The notes under the pieces were generated by a model. It saw only the letters and a program-made list of their open reading frames with translations, ran no database searches and had not been told where the DNA came from. DNA of 32,646 nucleotides from Mycobacterium angelicum (lineage in GTDB: Bacteria > Actinomycetota > Actinomycetes > Mycobacteriales > Mycobacteriaceae), in NCBI RefSeq assembly GCF_002086155.1, contig NZ_MVHE01000058.1, positions 1-32,646 on the forward strand. The letters are read 5' to 3'. This document shows, piece by piece, positions 1-7,329 of this stretch. The translations under genes were made by a program, and so were the position numbers. How positions within the stretch are numbered: position 1 is the stretch's first letter; each line of letters opens with the position of its first letter.

Positions 1-1036
1 CCCCCACGCCGCCCATCCCGCCAGTACCGCCGTGGCCCCCCTGAGCGGGCCCTAGCGCGTTGGCAGCGGTCCCGCCGTCGCCGCCGGTTCCGCCCGGCAC
101 ACCGGGGCTGCTGTCGCCGCCATTTCCACCTGCACCCGCCGTGATGGTGCCGAGTGAGTTTTGGGCAGTTCGATTTCCGCCGGCACCGCCGGTGCCACCC
201 TGCTGGTTGGGCCCGACGCCCGCGTCGCCCGGTTTACCGTCGGATCCATTCGTGCCGTTGGCGCCGTCGTGCGCATGGAGATAGGGTCCGGGCAGCTGGT
301 CGGGATTGGTTCCGGTGGTGCCGGTCGCGCCCTGACCACCCATCCCACCTGTCCCGCCCGTGCCGAACAAGCCGGCGTTGCCGCCGATGCCGCCCGTGCC
401 TCCGGCGGCGCTGAGGGTGCCGATTCCACCTGGGCCTCCGGCGCCACCGGCGCCGAAGATCATGCCCCCCGCGCCGCCGCTGCCGCCGGCGCCTCCGATG
501 AGAGTGGCCGTGGCGGGCCCGCCCTGACCACCGGTTCCGCCGTTGCCGAAAAGCCCGGCGGCACCGCCCGCCCCGCCCATTCCTCCGGCGACGGTGGTGC
601 TGCCGCCCGCGCCGCCATTGCCAAAGAGCAGCCCACCGGCCCCGCCGGCCTGCCCGATCCCGTTCACCACGCCGCCGGGGGCGCCGTCGCCGATCAGCGG
701 GCGTTTCAGTAAGAGTTCGGTGGGCGCGTTGATCGCATTGAGCAGTTCCTGCAGCGGTGACGCGCTGGCGGCCTCGGCGCCGGCGTAGGAGGTCGCCGCC
801 GCGGTCAAGGCCCGCACGAACTGCTGATGGAACGTCGCAACCTGGGCACTGGCCGCCTGATAACCCTGCGCATGTGTGCCGAATAGCGCCGCCAGCGCGG
901 CCGATACCTCGTCGGCCCCGGCGGCCAGCAGGCCGGTGGTCGAACTCGACGCAGCTGCGCTGGCCGCGCGAACGGCAGCGCCGATTCCGGCCACATCGGC
1001 CACCGCGTCCGCCAATATCTCTGGAACTACCGCCAT
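1..1036 (-). CDS. PE_PGRS family protein (3' end cut off by window edge)
   Basis: A mycobacterial PE_PGRS surface or secreted protein of unknown biochemical role. Reading the minus strand from ATG at 1036 gives an alanine-rich PE domain of about 95 residues, beginning MAVVPEILADAVADVAGIGA, then a linker with LLKRPLIGDGAPGG. After that come GGAGG / GNGGxGG repeats to the window edge. The frame stays open for about 345 codons with no stop, so the C-terminus lies outside. A ribosome site GGAGG lies about 15 bases upstream of the ATG. The repeats are interrupted at about residues 245-285 by a less regular stretch containing NPDQLPGPYLHAHDGANG. It is divergent from the sirtuin, with about 107 bases between the starts. 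The family assignment is secure; the function is not known. Confidence 0.9.
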   Translation of the reverse strand, partial: MAVVPEILADAVADVAGIGAAVRAASAAASSSTTGLLAAGADEVSAALAALFGTHAQGYQAASAQVATFHQQFVRALTAAATSYAGAEAASASPLQELLNAINAPTELLLKRPLIGDGAPGGVVNGIGQAGGAGGLLFGNGGAGGSTTVAGGMGGAGGAAGLFGNGGTGGQGGPATATLIGGAGGSGGAGGMIFGAGGAGGPGGIGTLSAAGGTGGIGGNAGLFGTGGTGGMGGQGATGTTGTNPDQLPGPYLHAHDGANGTNGSDGKPGDAGVGPNQQGGTGGAGGNRTAQNSLGTITAGAGGNGGDSSPGVPGGTGGDGGTAANALGPAQGGHGGTGGMGGVG

Positions 1037-1143
1037 GTAGGACACCGACTACCTCCAACCGACGCCGTTGTCGCCGATTGTGCGCAATGCACCTTGAGCA
1101 AAGCCTGAATCCACTGGCCAGGGCGCTGGCTAGGGTGGACCAT

Positions 1144-1995
1144 GTGGAGTCGCCCGAACTCGTTGCGCTGCTTGCCGGTCGGCGCACCGCGGTGCTGACC
1201 GGCGCCGGGATCTCGACCGACTCGGGCATTCCCGACTACCGCGGCCCCGACGCGCCGCCCAGCAACCCGATGACCATTCGCCAGTTCACCTCGGACCCGG
1301 CATTCCGGCAGCGGTACTGGGCACGCAACCACGTCGGCTGGCGACACATGGACAACACCCAGCCCAACGCCGGGCATCGGGCGCTGGCCACGCTGCAGCA
1401 CGCCGGGTTGGTGATGGGAGTCATTACCCAGAACGTCGATCTGCTGCACACCAAGGCGGGCAGCACCGACGTGGTCAACTTGCACGGCAGCTACGCGCAG
1501 GTGCTGTGCTTGAGTTGCGGCTTTACCATTTCCCGGGCCGTGCTCGCCGAACAGCTCGAAGCCCTCAACCCAGGATTCATCGAGCGCGCCGAGGCCGTCG
1601 GCGGCCTGGCCGTCGCTCCGGACGCCGACGCCGTCGTCGCCGATACCGCCTCGTTCCGCTATCTCGACTGTCCGCGCTGCGCGGGCATGCTCAAGCCCGA
1701 CATCGTCTACTTTGGCGAAAACGTTCCCAAAGACCGTGTAGCACAGGCTTATTCACTGGTGGATCAAGCTGACGCGCTGTTGGTCGCAGGCTCGTCGCTG
1801 ACGGTGTTCTCCGGTTACCGCTTCGTACGACACGCCGCCGCCCTCGGCATCCCGATCGCGATCGTCAATAGAGGCCGCACCCGCGGCGACTACTTGGCCG
1901 CTGTCAAGGTCGACGGCGGCTGTTCGGAATTGCTGACCCTATTAGCCGCCGAGTTGCCGGATCAAAACGTGCACGGCATGCGGCGAATGGCGTGA
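1144..1995 (+). CDS. Sir2-family NAD-dependent protein deacylase (class II-like)
   Basis: A sirtuin that would remove acyl groups from lysines using NAD+, in the cytosol. Numbered from an in-frame ATG at 1087 (302 residues), the NAD-binding motif GAGISTDSGIPDYRG is at 39-53, TQNVD at 114-118, the catalytic His in LHGS at 133, the zinc cysteines at 141, 144, 195 and 198, and VAGSSLTV at 233-240. I chose GTG at 1144 (283 residues). Family similarity starts there, and TAGGGT, a mycobacterial -10 type sequence, sits at 1131-1136, seven bases before the codon, which would suit a leaderless mRNA. ATG 1087 has no visible ribosome site. The form DYRGPD with CxxC pairs fits class II (SIRT4-like) rather than the class III CobB type. 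Its last 34 bases overlap the P450 gene tail to tail. The substrate cannot be told. Confidence 0.85.
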   Translation: MESPELVALLAGRRTAVLTGAGISTDSGIPDYRGPDAPPSNPMTIRQFTSDPAFRQRYWARNHVGWRHMDNTQPNAGHRALATLQHAGLVMGVITQNVDLLHTKAGSTDVVNLHGSYAQVLCLSCGFTISRAVLAEQLEALNPGFIERAEAVGGLAVAPDADAVVADTASFRYLDCPRCAGMLKPDIVYFGENVPKDRVAQAYSLVDQADALLVAGSSLTVFSGYRFVRHAAALGIPIAIVNRGRTRGDYLAAVKVDGGCSELLTLLAAELPDQNVHGMRRMA

Positions 1996-3230
1996 ATGAA
2001 GTTGCCGACCACGTAGGACGGTCCGCCGGCCTGGATATCGGGAACCTGGCGCAGTAGTTCGCCGAACAGGGCACGCAGTTGCGCCCGCGCCACATGGGCT
2101 CCCAGGCAGAAGTGCACTCCGCCGCCGCCGAAGCCGACATGCGGGTTAGGACTGCGGCCGAGGTCCAGGCGTTCGGGACGGTCGAACACGTCGCGGTCCC
2201 AGTTGCCCGAGGCGTAGAACATCACCACCTTCTCCCCCGCCCTGATCGTCTGGCCGCCTAACTCGAAATCGGTTGCCGCGGTTCGGCGGAAGGTCATCAC
2301 CGGCGTCGCCCAACGGACGAACTCCTCTACCGCCGTGCCTACCCGTTCCTCGAAAGCCGCGTGCAGCCAAGCCTTTTGGTCGGGAAAGTCGGTCAGCGCC
2401 TTTAAAGCGTGGCTGGCGGTTTGGCGAGTGGTGTCGTTGCCGGCCACGGCAAGCAACACGAAGAACGCGGCCACCTCCGCATCGGTCAACCGGTCGCCGT
2501 CCACTTCGGCCGTCACCAGGCTGCTGAACAGATCGTCGCCGGGATGTTCGCGGCGCTGCGCGGCGAGCGTCCCCGCAACTTGATGCAGATAGACCTGATT
2601 TTCGAACAGCACCTCGAGCGGGTTGCGGCCGTCGAGGTACTCCGGGTCCGCCCAGGACACCAGCGCATCGGCGGCGCGCGCCACCTGCTCCCGCTCGGAT
2701 TCCGGGATCCCCATCATGTCCGACAGTGTGCGCATGGGCAGCTCTTTGGCGCAGTGCTCGACGAAATCGGCACCGCTGCCGGCAGTGCGCAGTTCTTCGA
2801 CGATGGCCTTGGCGTTGCGCTGAACGGACTCCTCGATGCGGCGGACCTGCCGCGGGGTGAACGCGGCGCTGGCCAGCTTGCGCAGCTTGGTGTGCCGCGG
2901 CGGGTCCATCGCCAGGAAGGACTGCGAGGCCTCCAACAGCTCCTCGGGAATGTTCGCGAACATCACCCCTTTGCCGGACAGGAATACCTCGTTGGTCCGG
3001 CTGACCGTGACAATGTCGGCGCGCCGGGTGACCGCCCAATAGCCGGGGTCGTCGGGATCCTGCATCAGATCGCCTTCGATGGGAGGCTGCCAGCTGACCG
3101 GCCGTTCGGCGCGCAACACGGCAAACGAGCGTTCGCGTTGTTCGGCGGTCGTCGACCAAAACTCCCGGGCCGACAAGTCGATCGCGTCATAGCGACGGGC
3201 GGCTGCGACCGTTTCGGAAGAGGTGGCCAT
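1962..3230 (-). CDS. Cytochrome P450
   Basis: A soluble bacterial heme monooxygenase of 422 residues, a normal length for the family. The oxygen-activating I-helix motif AGNDTT is at 263-268, the K-helix ExxR (EFVR) at 303-306, and the heme loop FGGGGVHFCLG at 367-377, with Cys375 as the iron ligand. MDPPRHTKLRKLASAAFTP at about 108-126 is the usual C-helix region. The overall pattern resembles mycobacterial P450s near the CYP124/125/142 sterol-lipid group, but I cannot assign a CYP number or substrate. No ferredoxin gene is adjacent, so electrons must come from elsewhere. There is no clear ribosome site before ATG 3230, and a promoter can be drawn ending just upstream (see 3239-3268). It is divergent from a TetR regulator, which probably controls it. 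Confidence 0.92.
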   Translation of the reverse strand: MATSSETVAAARRYDAIDLSAREFWSTTAEQRERSFAVLRAERPVSWQPPIEGDLMQDPDDPGYWAVTRRADIVTVSRTNEVFLSGKGVMFANIPEELLEASQSFLAMDPPRHTKLRKLASAAFTPRQVRRIEESVQRNAKAIVEELRTAGSGADFVEHCAKELPMRTLSDMMGIPESEREQVARAADALVSWADPEYLDGRNPLEVLFENQVYLHQVAGTLAAQRREHPGDDLFSSLVTAEVDGDRLTDAEVAAFFVLLAVAGNDTTRQTASHALKALTDFPDQKAWLHAAFEERVGTAVEEFVRWATPVMTFRRTAATDFELGGQTIRAGEKVVMFYASGNWDRDVFDRPERLDLGRSPNPHVGFGGGGVHFCLGAHVARAQLRALFGELLRQVPDIQAGGPSYVVGNFIHAIRRMPCTF

Positions 3231-3238
3231 GGAACGTG

Positions 3239-3268
3239 ACGATATGCCTAGACACAGTGTCTAGTCAA
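3239..3268 (-). promoter_or_regulatory. Predicted P450 promoter overlapping the operator
   Basis: On the minus strand TTGACT (3268-3263) can serve as a -35 box. TATCGT (3244-3239) fits the mycobacterial TANNNT -10 box, with an 18-base spacer that contains almost the whole 17-bp palindrome. The -10 box ends eight bases before the P450 ATG, so the transcript may be leaderless. This is a prediction from sequence only. Confidence 0.4.
3248..3264. promoter_or_regulatory. Perfect 17-bp palindrome, likely TetR operator
   Basis: CTAGACACAGTGTCTAG is an exact inverted repeat: two 8-base arms around a central A at 3256. It is in the 67-base gap between the divergent P450 and TetR genes. TetR dimers typically bind such sites and repress both directions, so this is the best candidate for the regulator's operator. 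The palindrome is seen directly; its binding is inferred. Confidence 0.65.
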
Positions 3269-3285
3269 TACGTTCAATCATCCGT

Positions 3286-3291
3286 TAAGCT
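3286..3291 (+). promoter_or_regulatory. Possible -10 box of the TetR gene
   Basis: TAAGCT fits the TANNNT pattern and ends six bases before the TetR ATG at 3298, a spacing seen for leaderless mycobacterial transcripts. No ribosome site is visible before that ATG, which agrees. No convincing -35 box is present. Confidence 0.3.
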
Positions 3292-3297
3292 CGGCAC

Positions 3298-3930
3298 ATG
3301 CCGACCGTGACGCGAAAATCTCAAGCGACACGCCAGCAGCGGCGCGAGCAGATCGAACTGCAACTGCTCGAGGCCACCGAACGCCTGATGGGCGACGGCA
3401 CCAGCTTCACCGAGCTCAGCGTGGATCGGCTGGCTACCGAGGCCGGCATTTCGCGGGCCAGTTTCTACATCTACTTCGAAGACAAGGGCGATCTGCTGCG
3501 CCGCCTCGCCGGTCAGGTATTCGGCGATCTGTCCACGGCCGGGCAACGCTGGTGGGACATGTCCTGGCGGCACAACCCTGCCGATGTCCAGGCCGCGATG
3601 GCCGACATCATCGCCAGCTATCGCCGTCACCAACCGGTGCTCGTCGCGCTCAACGAAGTGGCCGCCTATGAGCCGGCGACCGCGCAGACCTATCGCGATC
3701 TGCTGGGCGCCGTCATAGAGCGGATGACCCGAGTCATCGAGGACGGCCAGGGCGACGGCTCAATCCGCCGTGAACTTACCGCGTCCACCACCGCCAGCGC
3801 GCTGGTGTGGATGGTCGAGCGGGCCTGTCAGCAGAACCTGCCGGTCAAGCCGCCCGACTACGACGCCGAACTGGCCGCAACACTAGCCGAAATAGTTTGG
3901 GGCGCACTGTATCTCAAGGCGTCTCGGTAA
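3298..3930 (+). CDS. TetR family transcriptional regulator
   Basis: A 210-residue one-component repressor. The helix-turn-helix is at about residues 38-65 (LSVDRLATEAGISRASFYIYF), followed by the usual KGDLL start of helix 4. The N-terminal stretch before it is basic. The rest is an all-helical ligand and dimer domain with no recognisable ligand motif. It is divergent from the P450 with a perfect palindrome between them, so it most likely represses the P450 and itself, releasing in response to a lipid or the P450 substrate. Its stop codon ends two bases from the end of convergent proB, so the two genes must share or run through each other's termination region. Confidence 0.9.
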   Translation: MPTVTRKSQATRQQRREQIELQLLEATERLMGDGTSFTELSVDRLATEAGISRASFYIYFEDKGDLLRRLAGQVFGDLSTAGQRWWDMSWRHNPADVQAAMADIIASYRRHQPVLVALNEVAAYEPATAQTYRDLLGAVIERMTRVIEDGQGDGSIRRELTASTTASALVWMVERACQQNLPVKPPDYDAELAATLAEIVWGALYLKASR

Positions 3931-3932
3931 TC

Positions 3933-5039
3933 TCACACGGCAACCAGATCGTCGGCGTGCACGGCCGGGCGGCGCAGCTCGCCGGGTAGGTCGGAAGTGG
4001 ACCGCCCCATCATCGTGGCGAGTTCTGCCGCGTCATAGGCGACCACGCCCCGGGCCACCATCGTGGTATCCGGTCCACACAGCTCAACCACGTCGCCGCC
4101 GAAGAAGCGGCCCGATACCGCGGTGATGCCCGCGGGCAACAGCGACCGGCGTTGCCGCACAACGGCTCGCACCGCGCCGGCATCCAGCATCAGCGAGCCG
4201 GCCGACTCGGCGGCATAGCGCACCCAAAACCGGCGTGCCGACATCCGCTCGGAGCGGGCTGCGAAGACGGTGCCCACCGAGGCGTCGGTGAGCGCGGTCG
4301 CGGCATCGGCCGCCGGCGCCAGCAGCACCGGCACCCCGGCGTCGGCCGCCAAAAGCGCCGACGACATCTTCGACGCCATGCCGCCGGTACCCAAATGGCT
4401 ACTGCGCCCGGCGATCACACCCTGCAGGTCCGCCGGCCCGGAGACCTCCGGAATGAATCTCGCTCCGGGCGTCTTGCGCGGATCCGAGTCGTAGAGCCCA
4501 TCGATGTCGGAAAGCAGAACCAGGGCCTCTGCCCCCACCAAGTGCGACACCAGCGCCGAAAGGCGATCGTTGTCACCGAACCGGATCTCATTGGTGGCCA
4601 CCGTGTCGTTCTCGTTGACGATCGCCACCGCATGCAGCGCCCGCAACCGGTCCAGTGTGCGCTGGGCGTTGGTGTGCTGCACCCGCATCGAGATATCGTG
4701 CGCGGTCAACAACACCTGCCCTACCGTGCGGCCGTACCGCGCGAACGCCGCGCTCCACGAGTTCACCAGCGCCACCTGGCCGACGCTGGCCGCGGCCTGC
4801 TTGGTCGCCAAATCATTTGGGCGACGGGACAATCCGAGAGGCTCGATCCCTGCCGCGATGGCCCCCGAGGACACGATGACGACGTCGGAGCCCGCCTTCA
4901 TCCGCGCCTCGATCGCGTCGGCGAGTTCGGCCAGCCGGCCGGCGTCGAACATCCCCGACGGCGTGGTCAGCGCCGTGGTGCCGACCTTGACGACCAGCCT
5001 GCGCGCGGTCCGGACGGCTTCCCGGTGTGGGCTGGCCAT
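3933..5039 (-). CDS. proB: Glutamate 5-kinase (ProB)
   Basis: Catalyses ATP-dependent phosphorylation of glutamate to gamma-glutamyl phosphate, the first and feedback-controlled step of proline synthesis. The amino acid kinase domain opens with RRLVVKVGTTAL and contains VSSGAIAAG, VNENDTVAT, FGDNDRLSALV and a GTGGMASK loop typical of the family. A C-terminal PUA domain of about 75 residues covers the last part (from about SGSLMLDAGAVRAV). Length is 368 residues from ATG 5039, or one more from GTG 5042. The ATG shares one base with the obg stop codon, so the genes are probably translationally coupled. proA, the next enzyme of the pathway, is not adjacent within the window. Confidence 0.97.
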   Translation of the reverse strand: MASPHREAVRTARRLVVKVGTTALTTPSGMFDAGRLAELADAIEARMKAGSDVVIVSSGAIAAGIEPLGLSRRPNDLATKQAAASVGQVALVNSWSAAFARYGRTVGQVLLTAHDISMRVQHTNAQRTLDRLRALHAVAIVNENDTVATNEIRFGDNDRLSALVSHLVGAEALVLLSDIDGLYDSDPRKTPGARFIPEVSGPADLQGVIAGRSSHLGTGGMASKMSSALLAADAGVPVLLAPAADAATALTDASVGTVFAARSERMSARRFWVRYAAESAGSLMLDAGAVRAVVRQRRSLLPAGITAVSGRFFGGDVVELCGPDTTMVARGVVAYDAAELATMMGRSTSDLPGELRRPAVHADDLVAV

Positions 5040-6490
5040 CACCCGTCACCGTCTTTGCCGTCGCGCTCGCGACGCCGTCGGCGGGCCGCCTTGCGCTCAT
5101 CCGCCCGGACCCGCTCGCTGCGTTCCAGCCGCACATCGGTGCCCCGGCCGGTCCGCACGACCTGGTCGCCGGTGGGCGTTTGCGGTTCCCAATCGAATGT
5201 CATCTCGCCGATGGTCACCGCGCAGCCGGGTTGGGCGCCCAGACGCAGCAGTTCCTCCTCGACGCCAAGGCGCGCTAAGCGATCGGCGAGATAGCCGACG
5301 GCCTCGTCGTTGTCGAAGTTGGTCTGGCCGATCCAGCGCTCGGGCCGCGCACCGGTCACGACAAAACCGCCCTCCCCGTCCGGGCGAACGGCGAAGCCGC
5401 TGTCGTCGACGGGCACCGGACGAATGACCGGGCGCCGCGGCACGACCTGTGGCCGGGCGGCGTTGTACTCCGAGATCATCCGCCAGAGCCCAAATATCAA
5501 GGGCTGCAAGCTTTCTCCAGTTGCGGTCGACACGCTGAATACCGGCCAGCCGCGCTGCGCGATGTCGTCGCGAACGAATTCGGCAAGTTCGCGGGCTTCG
5601 GGGACGTCGATCTTGTTGAGCACCACCGCCCGGGGCCGCTCGGCCAGGTCGCCCAGCGTCGCGTCGCCCTGCAAAGTCGGTGTGTAGGCGGCCAGTTCGG
5701 CTTCCAGCGCGTCGATGTCGGAAATCGGGTCGCGGCCCGGCTCGGCGGTGGCGCAGTCCACGACATGCACCAGCACCGCGCAGCGTTCGATGTGCCGCAG
5801 GAAATCCAGGCCCAGGCCACGACCCTGCGAGGCGCCCGGGATCAACCCGGGAACGTCGGCGACGGTGAAGGCGTGCTCGCCGGCCGAGACCACGCCGAGA
5901 TTGGGCACCAGAGTGGTGAACGGATAGTCGGCGATCTTCGGCTTGGCCGCCGAAATGACCGACACCAACGAGGATTTCCCGGCTGAGGGAAATCCAACCA
6001 GGCCGACGTCGGCAACCGTCTTGAGTTCGAGTGTCAGGTCGCGCGCTTGGCCCTGTTCGCCGAGCAGCGCAAAGCCGGGGGCCTTGCGCGCGCGCGAGGC
6101 CAGCGCGGCATTGCCCAGCCCGCCGCGTCCACCCGCGGCGGCTTCGAAGCGGGTGCCCGCGCCTACCAGGTCGGCGAGCAGCCGGCCGTTCTCGTCGAGC
6201 ACGACGGTGCCGTCGGGAACTTTGACTTCCAGATCGGCGCCGGCGGCGCCATCGCGGTTGCTGCCCATCCCCTGCTTGCCGGACGGCGCCGTGATGTGCG
6301 GACGGAAATGGAAGTCGAGCAGCGTGTGCACCTGCGGGTCGACGACAAAGAAGATGCTGCCGCCGCGGCCGCCGTTACCCCCGTCGGGGCCGCCCAGCGG
6401 CTTGAACTTCTCGCGATGAACCGAAGCGCAGCCGTTACCGCCGGAACCGGCTCGCGTGTGGATGACGACCCGATCGACAAAACGAGGCAT
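5039..6490 (-). CDS. obg: Obg/CgtA GTPase
   Basis: An essential GTPase that binds the 50S ribosomal subunit and links ribosome assembly to stress responses. The Gly-rich Obg fold spans about residues 2-158 (FVDRVVIHTRAGSGGNG at the start). The G domain has G1 GFPSAGKSS at 166-174, FTT at 191-193, DVPG at 212-215 and NKID at 292-295. An OCT domain covers about 345-430. The tail is very basic (RKAARRRRRERDGKDGDG). Length of 483 residues matches mycobacterial Obg. It is downstream of rplU and rpmA, the usual neighbours, and overlaps proB. Confidence 0.97.
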   Translation of the reverse strand: MPRFVDRVVIHTRAGSGGNGCASVHREKFKPLGGPDGGNGGRGGSIFFVVDPQVHTLLDFHFRPHITAPSGKQGMGSNRDGAAGADLEVKVPDGTVVLDENGRLLADLVGAGTRFEAAAGGRGGLGNAALASRARKAPGFALLGEQGQARDLTLELKTVADVGLVGFPSAGKSSLVSVISAAKPKIADYPFTTLVPNLGVVSAGEHAFTVADVPGLIPGASQGRGLGLDFLRHIERCAVLVHVVDCATAEPGRDPISDIDALEAELAAYTPTLQGDATLGDLAERPRAVVLNKIDVPEARELAEFVRDDIAQRGWPVFSVSTATGESLQPLIFGLWRMISEYNAARPQVVPRRPVIRPVPVDDSGFAVRPDGEGGFVVTGARPERWIGQTNFDNDEAVGYLADRLARLGVEEELLRLGAQPGCAVTIGEMTFDWEPQTPTGDQVVRTGRGTDVRLERSERVRADERKAARRRRRERDGKDGDG

Positions 6491-6517
6491 CGGGCTTCCC
6501 CTCGCCCACGACGGTTA

Positions 6518-6778
6518 TCAGTCGGTGCTTTGCCCGACGATGCTGACGGTCTTGCGGCCGCCCTTGACGCCGAATTGAACCGCGCCTGCCGCCTTCGCGA
6601 ACAACGTGTCGTCACCACCGCGCCCGACGTTGACGCCGGGGTGGAACTTGGTCCCGCGCTGCCGGACCAGGATCTCGCCGGCCTTGACGATCTGGCCGCC
6701 GAACCGCTTGACGCCAAGCCGCTGAGCGGCCGAATCGCGACCATTGCGCGAGCTGGAAGCGCCCTTCTTGTGTGCCAT
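6518..6778 (-). CDS. rpmA: 50S ribosomal protein L27
   Basis: An 86-residue large-subunit ribosomal protein near the peptidyl transferase centre. It begins MAHKKGASSSRNGRDSAAQR and contains LGVKRFGGQIVKAGEILVRQRGTKFHPG, both hallmarks of L27. There is no N-terminal cleavage extension of the Firmicutes type. It lies 14 bases after rplU and 27 bases before obg on the same strand, the standard rplU-rpmA-obg operon. Confidence 0.97.
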   Translation of the reverse strand: MAHKKGASSSRNGRDSAAQRLGVKRFGGQIVKAGEILVRQRGTKFHPGVNVGRGGDDTLFAKAAGAVQFGVKGGRKTVSIVGQSTD

Positions 6779-6792
6779 TTCTGCCGCCTCTG

Positions 6793-7104
6793 CTACTTGA
6801 TACCGGTGACCTTGAGGACCGTCAGCCGCTGACGGTGTCCCTGCCGCTTGTGGTAGCCGGTCTTGTTCTTGAACTTGTGGATCCGGATCTTCGGGCCCTT
6901 GGTGTGCTCGAGCACCTCGCCGGTCACCGCGACCTTGGCCAGCGCGCTAGCGTCGGTGGTCACCTTGGCGCCGTCGACGAGCAGCGCGACCGGTAGCGAC
7001 ACGTTGGAGCCGGGCTCGGACTCGAGCTTCTCGACCTTGACGACGTCTCCGACGGCGACTTTGTACTGCTTGCCGCCGGTCTTGACGATTGCGTACGTCG
7101 CCAT
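6793..7104 (-). CDS. rplU: 50S ribosomal protein L21
   Basis: A 103-residue large-subunit protein that binds 23S rRNA. It starts MATYAIVKTGGKQYKV and ends with KKRTGYHKRQGHRQ-like basic sequence (NKTGYHKRQGHRQRLT), diagnostic of L21. A ribosome site AGGAGC lies a few bases before ATG 7104. It is the first gene of rplU-rpmA-obg-proB. The 225 bases between it and rne probably hold its promoter; I did not find a convincing -35/-10 pair. The dctA gene I recall here in M. tuberculosis is absent. Confidence 0.97.
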   Translation of the reverse strand: MATYAIVKTGGKQYKVAVGDVVKVEKLESEPGSNVSLPVALLVDGAKVTTDASALAKVAVTGEVLEHTKGPKIRIHKFKNKTGYHKRQGHRQRLTVLKVTGIK

Positions 7105-7329
7105 CGTTGCTCCTACCTCTTCTGGTCCGTGTCTCGTTCGTACTCTGCACTCCGCGCGCGCATTACCGGCGGGGCGCTTGGGTTGGTCTTGGGTGCGGGT
7201 TCATAAATCCCGCTGCCGCCGGCCCAAGTAATGTCACAGCCTTGTCACCCGGCCTGACGACAACTGTCCAAGGGTACTTGACCAGCAGCTACAGGGTCAA
7301 ACCGGCCCCTGGCTCAGGGTTTAGTGGAT

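Noticed and set aside
1..1036. The GGxGG repeat DNA as a CRISPR-like or other array
   Set aside because: The repeats are coding PGRS units with no constant repeat and spacer pattern. I found no CRISPR array anywhere in the window.
757..1143. N-terminal extension of the sirtuin into the PE_PGRS gene
   Set aside because: The translation is an arginine/proline-rich product of high-GC DNA, and it overlaps the PE domain on the other strand.
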